Below, in pieces: positions 24,563 through 34,900 of a stretch of DNA of 64,000 bases. Source of the DNA: Tetradesmus obliquus (taxonomy: Eukaryota > Chlorophyta > Chlorophyceae > Sphaeropleales > Scenedesmaceae). A program made the position numbers and the translations under genes. Position 1 is the first letter of the stretch; every line of letters starts with the position of its first letter. The stretch covers positions 3,460,501-3,524,500 of the forward strand of contig CP126199.1 of the NCBI GenBank assembly GCA_030272155.1, given 5' to 3'. The notes under the pieces are model-generated. The model did no database searches, was not told the DNA's origin, and was given only the letters and a program-made list of their open reading frames with translations.

Positions 24563-27500
24563 ATGGGGCCTGCCGGCGGCTTCATGGCGCTTATGTCTGG
24601 ACCCACGTACGGGGCAGTCAACCAGATGCCTTCTGACAAAGAGCGCCGCATCAATGTTCACTTTCGCATCCCCTACATGACAAAGTGGGGCCAGAGCATC
24701 GTGGTGACAGGCACAGGTGCGCTGCACAGCAGGTTGCAGCAAACACTCAGCACTGTCAGTAGTTCCTGCCGGTTTGGTCATCCAGCGCAACAGCACACCT
24801 GGCAGCAGCAGCAGGAGCACCAGGAGCCATGATTCTGGATGTCGTCAGTGACAGATTGTGCTTCAGCAGCCATACCGCAGGTGAAGACAGCAGCAATCAG
24901 CATGTGTTGTCCTGCCGACGCGCTGCGCGGCATCTGCCGCTGCTGCTTGCAGGAGCGCTGCTGGGTAACATGAATTACTCAAAGGGTGTGACCCTCAAGT
25001 GCCACCATGAGAAGGACTCTCTGGTGTGGGAGGGGCTTGTCAGCCTGCCATGGCAGCCCTGCTACAAGTACAAGTGAGACGCCAGCAGCAGCAGCGAGAA
25101 GTGCAGCAGCAGCAGCTCCACCAGCAATGGCAATGCTTGGGCAGCAGCTTGTAGCGTGGTGGGAATGCTGCTGGGGTCAACCGAAGCAAAGCAGGTGCTG
25201 CAGATGTCACTGTTGTCCTGCAGCTGTGTGCGCACATCAGCTGCTCAAAGAGCTAGCCATCTTTCTGCCGTCAAATTTAGGTCAACTCATCGTCAACATT
25301 GGTCAAATTCTGGTCAAACTCTGGTCAAAGTCCACCGCGCCGCTGCGCTTGACCTGTGCTGCCCTGCAGGTATGCGCTGGTGAGCCAGGAGGACGGGCAG
25401 CAGGTGGTTGATGGCGAGGAGCTGATGGAGCACACGCTGCTGCTGCATGAGGGCCTGGGGCACGGTGATGTTGTGGAGGTGGCGGACACCTGGTGCGACA
25501 GGAGCTACCCTGGCAGCATCCTTTCGAGCAGCGCATTCACAAAGGTGCGTGGCGGTGGAAAATTGGTGGTATGGGTGTGTAGGACAAGCATGGTGTGTGC
25601 ATGGTGGGTTCCCGCATGTGCAGCAGCAGCTGTTGCATGTGGCTGCAGTGGGCGTGAGTAGCACAGAGCAGCTCACAAGCTCTGGCAGGAGCAAGCCTGT
25701 GTGTCCTGCAAGGTGATGTTGTGAAGGTGGCGGACACCTGGTGCGACAGGAGCTACCCTGGCAGCATCCTGTCCAGCAGTGCGTTCACAAAGGTGCGCTG
25801 CAGTTTGGAGTTGTTGTTGTTGATGGGCTTCAGCCTGCTGCGGAGCAGGTGTGGTGGGCAAGTTGATGGAGCTGTGTGTTTTCGGCGGGCAGCAGCTGTT
25901 GCATGTTGCGTAAGTATCACAGTGGTGTTGATGGGAGCAAGCACAGGCCTTTTTAAAGCAGGTGCACAAGCAGAAGTCCTGCTGTCCTGCAAGAACCTGC
26001 AGAGGCTCCTGCAAGGGTTGGCAACAACAGTGACAGGTTACAGCTACACCTACCAGCAATTCTGGCTTGACTGTGGTTGCTACGAATGCACAGCTGCCGC
26101 CACCATTGACTCACCACGCCATGCTCTGTTCATTCGTGACTGCCCTTGCCGCACAACCATGCAGGTTATTCGCCAGCACAAGCAGATGCGCTCCGGCGGG
26201 CAGGCGCCGCAGCAGCAGCCTGCAGTGGGCGAGGCAGTGGTCCGCTTCCAGGTCATGGACTGGATGCTTGAGGATGGCCAGGTCATCTGTGTGACTGGCA
26301 GCATCCCGCAGCTCGGGATGTGGCAGCAGGACCAGATGCTGCTGCTGACAGGTGGGTTTGAATAATGCAGCTGGCTGGGGCGGAGCTGGCTCAGCTTTTG
26401 GGCTTGGGTTGGCGCAGCTGGGATGTTTGCAGCGGCTTGTAGGGTGTAGCAGACCAAGGGTGCTGCTCATGCCTATAAGGCAGCTGGCTGGGGTTGAGGT
26501 GGCTGAGCTGTACCTCTGCTGTTTGCTGCTGTTGTCCTTGCAGAAACGGACACGCCCTGCTGGCAGGGTGAAATACGCGTGCCGTACAGCGCGTTTGCAT
26601 TCACGTACAAGTACGCAGTGATCTCAAGGTCACAGGCGGCGGCAGCAGCAGCAGCAGCGGCGGCAGCAGCAGCAGGCAGTGCAGCAGCAGCAGATGGCAG
26701 CGGCGTCGCTTCACCGCCGGGCGCTGGCAGCAGCATTAGTAGCCCGGTGCGGGCTCCAGTGGTAGCAGCAGCAGCAGCAGCAGACATGGCAGCTGGCAAC
26801 GGACCTGCAGCAGCAGCAGCAGGCGGTCCTGCTGTGTTAGATGGCCAGCTGGCAGGACTTAACATCAGCAGCAACGGCCCAGTAACACACCTAGGCGGCA
26901 GCAGCCCCGACGGCGGGCCGCCAGCAGCAGCAGCAGCAGCAGGCAGCCCAGTTCCGGGGCTCGCTGGCGGCATAGGCCCTGCAGCAGCAGGCGCAGCAGC
27001 AGCTGGGTACCTAGCGGCGATGCCGCCGCCGCCACCGCAGCAGCAGCAGCAGGGCAGTCCTGGCATTAGCGCCATCTTCCGCAATGCTACCAGCACGCTG
27101 CTGGAAGCTGGGGAGCCGCGTGTGTGCAGGTGGGACTGGGGTTGAGGGTTTTTGTCACACAGCGCCGCAGCATGCGTCAATTTCTATGCGCTTTGTTGCG
27201 TTGCTGGCGCCAGCACCTTTCTGGCTCCTTGCAAACACCCACAGCAGACGCAATTAGCCTAGTGGTGACGGCTGTATGGCAAAACACTAGTATTCACATC
27301 ACCTTTGTCTGCAACTGTTTGTTTGTGCGTGCTATGTTTGCTTGCTGCTGCTTGCCACGCAGCCCTCCGCTGTCTGGCGCTGCCTCCATGGGCGCGCCAG
27401 CAGTGGTGGTGCGCCACGACGGCTTGTGCACGAACCACAGCATAAGCAAGCTGCCAAGATGCCAAACGAATGACACATGTCGGTTGACCTTTTTATAACA

Positions 27501-28771
27501 TGCTGCTCATTTGTTGTTCACTTTCTGCACCTGTTTGATTTCCTCCCTGCAGCCTGCCGCTGTCTGGTGCGGCCTCCATGGGTGCCCCAGCAGTCGTGGT
27601 GCGCCACGACGGCTTTGTTCGCCGCGACAAGCTGTGGCGGGGTGCCGGGCTGGCGCTGCCGGTGTTTGCTGCGCGCACACGCAACAGCGTGGGCGTGGGC
27701 GAGTTTCTGGACCTGCTGCAGCTGGTGGACTTTGCGGATACAGCAGGCATGCGGCTGCTGCAGGTGCGATGGTCTGAGTTTGTTGTTTGGAATGTGATGT
27801 TTATTGCGCATGGCACACGTGTAGCTGTGTCTTGTGTTTGTACTTGCACTTGCATGCTTGTGAGCTGGTTGGATCGTGACCAAGGGTGGGGTTGGTGGGC
27901 GAGTTCCTGGACCTGCTGCAGCTGGTGGACTTTGCTGATACAGCAGGCATGCGGCTGCTGCAGGTGCGCTGCTTGTTACATGTGGGTGTATGTTGGCTGT
28001 GGCTGTTTGTGTTTTACAAAATATTCAAAATTGACCTCCGTGAACATGTCCCTGCGCCAGGCATGAACCCTGCACTGCAAGTATGTACAAGCGTTGCCGT
28101 GGCTGTGCTGCTGCGGGACATTGAGAGCGGACAGTCCCATGTGCTTCCTGGCACCATCTAACACAGCGGCTGCGCTGCTGCGGAAATCAAACATTGCAGG
28201 TGCTGCCTGTCAACGACACGTGCGTGTACAACATGTGGTGGGACAGCTACCCCTACAGCAGCGTGTCGGTGCACGCGCTGCACCCGCAGTACGTCGCGCT
28301 GCGCGCCACGCTGGACGACCTGCCTGGGCACCAGATGCCCACAGACATTGCAGCAGAGATTGAGGCGGCGCGGGTGAGTTCAACGTTTCTTGACCTGTAT
28401 TATCACATGTTTTCGTGTATTTCAAGATACACGAGAGGGATACAACTCATTGTATTGTGCAGCAAACGCGCAAACAGCACACCCACACAAGGGCGCAGTA
28501 TTGTCAAGCTTCAATGAGCCACTGCTAGGCATGCATACAGCAGCACCCGTGACCTCAACCTGCTGCACAACTAGAGCCGCAGCTCGCAAATACCACTGCA
28601 GGTTCTCTGTCGTTGTATTTTAGCAGAATCAAGCATCGACGCTGGTATGCAGCTGCTCTATGATTTCTGCTTGGCCCGCCGCCCGCCCCACTGCCTGGTC
28701 TGGTCACGCCATGGCCACTGCTGCTGGAGGCAACAACAGCTGCCAGGTCAAGAGCATGTATTGTATGTGGC

Positions 28772-28808
<37 letters not shown>

Positions 28809-30320
28809 TGTCAGGTGGCGCTGCACTTGGAGTCAGTTGACTACAAGGCCACAATGGCTGCTAAGCTGCAGCTGCTAGTGAGCTCAAGTGGGGTGGCTGC
28901 TGCTGCTGCCGCTGCTGCTGCTGCTGCTGCTGCTGTGCCAGGTGGCGCTGGACTTGGAGTCAGTTGACTATGAGGCCACAATGGCTGCTAAGCTGCGGCT
29001 GTGCAGGCGCATCTTTGACGTGGCTGGGCACAAGAGCCTGCAGACGCAGGCCTACAAGGTGCGGGGAGGGAGATAGGGAGGTAGTGCCGCACAGCGCAGC
29101 GCAGTACTGCGCTCTGCACAAGTGCGCACAGCCTTGCGTGCTTGCTGGTTGGAGTGCTGTGGGTTGTGCTGTCGCATGTGCTGCAAAGCTGCTGCTAGTG
29201 ATGATGGCGATAGTGCTCACAATGATACAAACACGGTAAGCAGTGTAAGGCTGGTTAAGATTGGCGTCTGCTTTCTCTTCAGAGATGTAATGCTGCCCCG
29301 CGCTGCGTCAGCTTTGCAGCATGCGCTGAGCACCGCTGCGGCTGGCACCTCTTCCCAACTGCCGCCTCTTACTGCTGCTGCTGCTGCTGCTGGTGCTGCC
29401 GCTGCTGCAGGAGTGGTTTGCTGCCAGCGAGCACTGGCTAGTGCCCTACGCTGTCTTCTGCTTCCTGCGGGACCTCTTCGGCACCGCGGAGCACTGGCGC
29501 TGGGGCGTCATGGCACAGCCCAGTGAGCAGCTGCTGGCTGACATCACTTCTCCTCAGAAGGAGTGGCACGCCAGCATCCTGTGCTGCTACTGGCTGCAGT
29601 ACCAGCTGCACCGGCAGCTGCGGCAGGTGGGCTGCTTCGGCCCAGATGCAGTGGGCACATAGCAGGGGCTGTTCATCTAGTGCAGCAGGGATAGCTGCAG
29701 TATCAGCTGCACCGGCAGCTGTGGCAGGTGGGCACACTTCTGCTTTTGCCCTTGAGCTCGCTTCTAGTAGGCGCAGCTCAACCAATATGGCAGAGATGGG
29801 CTGCTACTGGCTGCAGTACCAGCTGCACCGGCAGCTGCGGCAGGTGGGCACACTGGCTGCTTTGGTCCAGATGCAGCGGGCATGCAGTAGGGGCTGCTCA
29901 TCTAGGCTGCAGCCCTGCAGCGGGCATGTATGCAGTACCAGCTGCACCGGCAGCTGCGGCAGGTGGGCGCGTCCGCTGCTTTGACCCAAATGCAGCGGGC
30001 ATGCAGTAGGGGCTGCTTCTGGCTGCTGTAACAGCTGCAGCGGCAGTGGGGGCAGGTGCTACTGATGGCTGCGCTGACGCATGCAGCCGGCGGCAGTGCC
30101 GTACGAGCTCTATCATGCAGGCGTGTGAGTAGACACGTGTGTGCGCAAGGCTGAGGTCTATGCTGCTTGGTGTCAGGCTTGAATGCTGCACTCAGTTTTT
30201 GACACGTGCTGCAGGTGGCGCATGCGCTGCTTGCACTGGGTGGCGCGCCTGTGATGTGCATATCTGTGCTGACGCTGTTCTACGCGTTGCTGCCGCTGCT
30301 GATGCTGCTGCTGCTGCTGC

Positions 30321-30353
<33 letters not shown>

Positions 30354-30923
30354 AGGTATCGGTGTATGCGGCCAGCCGGCGTGTGGTGCTGAAGGGTGAC
30401 CTGCCCATTGGTGTAGACAAGCGCAGTGTGGACACATGGATGGAGGTGAGGCGGCAATCTTTACCAACACTGCAATCAGTTGTTGAACACACCCTGACAC
30501 CAATGCTAATGCGGACACTTGGATGAATGTGGCTTCGATCATTGCAGCGAGGCACACAAAATTTTTTTGCAGCCCTGACACCAATGCTAGTGTGGACACA
30601 TGCATGGGGGTGAGGCGGGCGCTCATGGCTACTGTATCACGCCACTATTTAAGCCTTGTAATCCTCGTTCAAAACGCTGCTGCCGCTGCATGCATGACCT
30701 GCACATGGCCGATGGCTTGCACCGCCCTCACCGCTGGTGCCGCAGCCGCACCTGTTACTGCAACAAACAAAGGACAAACACATGGGCCATTCGCCTTGTA
30801 CAACACCTAAATTTGAGGCTGCTGCTGCTGCCCCTCGATACTTGCGTTGCTGCGGCTGCAGCCGCACCTGTTCTGCATGGACAAGTCCACAGGGCAGCCC
30901 TCCTTGACCAACATCTAAAAGAC

Positions 30924-31000
<77 letters not shown>

Positions 31001-31899
31001 TTTCATCACTTGCTGCACCCGCCGGGTCACAGCCGCACCTGTTCCGCATGGACAAGTCCACGGGCAGCCCGCCCGACTTCTTCGACCCCAACGGCCAGAA
31101 CTGGGGCTTCCCCACCTACAACTGGGAGGCCATGGCCGAGCAGGGCTACGCGTGGTGAGCGTGGTGCCTGGGTGTGCTAGGGCTGGGGATAGCCAGACAG
31201 TAAATCATGCCCAGGGCATGACGTTATGCCATTAGCAACGTACATGTCTCGGAAATGCTCAATACGGTGCTCAGCTCCACCCCTTGTCTGCACACACATG
31301 CCTGAGCTCAGCAGTGCACCCATTTTCAAACCTACAGTAACAGTGCAGTCAGCCTTGCTTGAAAACCTGCATTAAAGCATTGCTTTCACCACCTTCTCCA
31401 TTGCACCCCGCAATCTGCCAGGTGAATTTCGCTGCTGGGCCACCTGGTTCGGTACTTTGTGGCCCTGTCCAAACCGTGCAGATCAGCAAACCCTGCTTAA
31501 ACAGGCCTGCTGTAACCGCATGCCTGCTTCCGCGCTTGCTCCACAGGTGGAAGTCGCGGCTGGGCCACCTGGGTCAGTACTTTGCTGCGTACCGCATCGA
31601 CCACATCCTGGGCTTCTGCAGGATCTGGGAGATCCCGGGAGACTGCGCCACAGGTGCGGCTACAGGCTTGGACGCATTTCATAGTATGTATGGTGAACGG
31701 TGTTGCACAGCAACCCCAATGCACCAGCAACCCAGCCATGTGGACACCACCTGACTGCTGCTGCTGGTGTGCTGTTGTACGATGTCTTTTCAAACGTTGC
31801 TTTGTGCGTCCACAGGCCTGCTGGGCTGCCTCCCGCCCAGCATGCCTGTCACGGTCAGGGACCTGCTGCTGACGTAACTGCTGCCACTGCTGCTGCCGC

Positions 31900-31931
<32 letters not shown>

Positions 31932-34900
31932 CTGCAGGCCTGCTGGGCTACTTCCGGCCCAGCATACCCGTCACTGTGAACGACCTGGAGGCTCGGGGCA
32001 TGGCTGGCGCTGACACACTGGAGCGACTCACGGGTGAGGCTGGCGTGGCATCAGTGCACAAGTATTACGCAAACCTCAGAGCTGTAGTGCCTGTAGTGCC
32101 TGTAGCTTGATAGATGTTACCGACACACTGGAGCGGCTCACGGGTGAGGCTGCTGTGGCATCAGTGCATTGTAACGACATAGAGCTGTAGTGCTTGCGGC
32201 TTGATAGGTGTTTCCAACGCAGGTGGTGCTGCTCACCCCTGAGCTGCATTTCCGATATTTCCCAATCAGCCGTGTTTTGCCTGCACATGTGCATGTACTG
32301 CGCCGCCCCAGAGCCGCACGTGACGCGGGCCCTGCTGCGCAAGCTCTACGACTCTATTCCATGTATTTAAATAATACACTCAAAAAATAAATGCTGTACT
32401 TGCATTGCCGCAGAGCCGCACGTGACGCGGGCCCTGCTGCGCAAGCTCTACGACTCTATCCATGTATTTAAATAATACACTCAAAAAATAAATGCTGTAC
32501 TTGCATTGCCGCAGAGCCGTACGTGACCAAGGCGCTGCTGCGCAAGCTGTTTGGGCCGGAGCTTGCTGCTGAGGCTGCTGCGCGCTACTTCATCGAGGGC
32601 CAGGGGCCGGGCGGCTACCGCTTCAGGCCCGAGTACTACAGCGAGAAGGTGCGGCTGGTGTCCAAGAACATAAGATTTGTTTGGTGTTATTGTTGTTGTT
32701 AACGTTGTTAGGCTGCACCTGGCTGTGTGATCAGGTTCAGAGCCGAGTACTACAGCGGGAAGGTGCGGCAGGCGTTCAATAGAGTGTGCAGTACAGGCAG
32801 ACCGGTCAGGCGCCTGGAGATTTCAGTATCTTCAACAACTTGGCGGCAAGCTTGCGTCCCTGCATGTGCGCTGCTTCTTGGTGGCATGCCATGCCTGCAG
32901 CTCCGCGTGCAACCACCCCGCAGCACAATTTTCCTTATTGCTGTCAAACACATCTCACAAGCACTCCACCTGCGCCGCACTCCCTGCTTTTGGCCTGTAC
33001 GCGTGCGCTTATTTGACTTGTGGTAATGTACCGGCGTGGGTCAGAGCTTGCCTTTCAACATACTTTGACTTCACCAACGTGACCACACAGCACACTGACG
33101 TGGCCTGGCTGTTGCCGCAGGTGCTGTGGGAGATGAAGGCGCGCCCCGGCTCACCAGAATGGCTGGTGCAGGAAACCCAAACCCTTCGCAAGGGGCTGCT
33201 GGCGCTGCGGCAGAACCTGCTGCTGGTCACAGATCCGGAGCACTTCGGGCGGCTGTACCCGCGGTTCGGGCTGATGGGCAGTGCAAGCTACAAGGAGCTG
33301 CCGGATGCAGGCTGGCGGTCAGCGCTGGCTCAGCTGCATGACGACTACTTCTACAAGTGAGGCAGAGGCTCGGGAGTGGGGTGGTTTGTGTGTTTCAGGA
33401 GTGCGTTTGTTGGGTGAGGGGCCTTAGGTTTGTGGGGCTGGTGCAGGCTGTGTGTTGCCCCGAGTGTCTTGGGCTTGCAGCTGGCGTTCAGTGGCTGCAG
33501 AGGTTGCAGATTGCAGCTGGCTGGCTGTGTGTTGATAGGCAGTGCAAGCTACAAGGAGCTGCCGGATGCGGGGTGGCGGTCAGCACTGGCACAGCTGCAC
33601 GACGACTACTTCTACAAGTAAGCACGGTGACAATGAGGCGTTTGTGTGGGTTTCAGGAGTTTTTAGAGGGTGTGGGGGCTTAGGTTTGTGGGGCTGGTGC
33701 AGGCTGCGTGTTGCGTTGAGTGTTTTGGGCTTGCGGCTGGCGTTCAGCGGCTGCAGAGGTGTGAGGGTGCAGCTAGCTGGCTGTGTGTTGATGGGCAGTG
33801 CAAGTTACAAGGAGCTGCCAGATGCGGGCTGGCGGTCAGCGCTGGCTCAGCTGCACGACAACTACTTCTACAAGTGAGCATGGTGACAGTGAGATGGTTT
33901 GTGTGGGGTTCAGGAGTGTTTCAAGGGGTGTGGGGGCTTAGGGCTGCTGTGGGCAGGGTGTCGGTTTATGGGTTTTGGGCTTGCGGCTGGCGTTCAGCGG
34001 CTGCAGAGAGTGTGAGGTTGCAGCTGGCTGTGTGTTGATGGGCAGTGCAAGTTGCAAGGAGCTGCCGGATGCGGGGTGGCGGTCAGCGCTGGCCCAGCTG
34101 CACGACGACTACTTCTACAAGTAAGCATGTGCTTTGTGTGGGGTGGTTTGTGCGTGGTAGAGGCAGGGATGTGGGTGACAGCGTTGGCCGTCAGCAACTG
34201 CAATCATGCTGGCCAGCAGAATCTCTGCTGCTCTGCGGAGGCCCTGACACTACTGCCGTTGCCCCTGCGCTGCTGCTGCTGCTGCTGCTGCTGCCAGGCG
34301 CCACGATGCGCTGTGGCGGGCGCAGGCGCTGAAGACGCTGCCGGCGCTGATGGCTGCCTGCGACATGCTCATCTGCGGGGAGGACCTGGGCTTCGTGCCG
34401 GCCTGCCTGCCGCCTGTCATGCACGTGAGCGCTGCTTTTTCTGCCACGATTCAAGTGCGCTGCGCCAGATGCATTATCAGTGCGGGCCTGCCTGACGCCC
34501 GTCATGCACATGAGCGCTGACACGCACCGCGCTTGCATGCATATGTGCTGTGCTATTTGCATCATCTCAAAACTGCGGGGAGGACTTGGGCTTCGTGCCG
34601 GCCGCCTGCCTTCAATCATGCACGTGAGCGCTGTGATTCGTCGCAGCCGTACGCCACGTGCAGCGCACTGCGGCCTTGCACACCTTGTCAATGTCAATGC
34701 CCCGCGCCAGCAGCAGCAGGTCCGAAGCATCTGTGTGGCCAGTGCCCCTCACGATGCACATCAGCGGTGTGTCGCGGGTGTCATCTGGTGTGTCATCCTT
34801 GTTCACATCAATGTGACACCGCTGATGTGCATTTTGAGGGGCACCGGCCACACAGATGCTGCGCACCAGCTGCTGCTGGCGCCGGGTGTTGTTGATCCAA

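Noticed and set aside
29689-30009. Exon 9 copies as a separate small Cys/Ser-rich gene
   Set aside because: The apparent frames are off-frame readings of the YQLHRQLRQ copies and copied intron starts.
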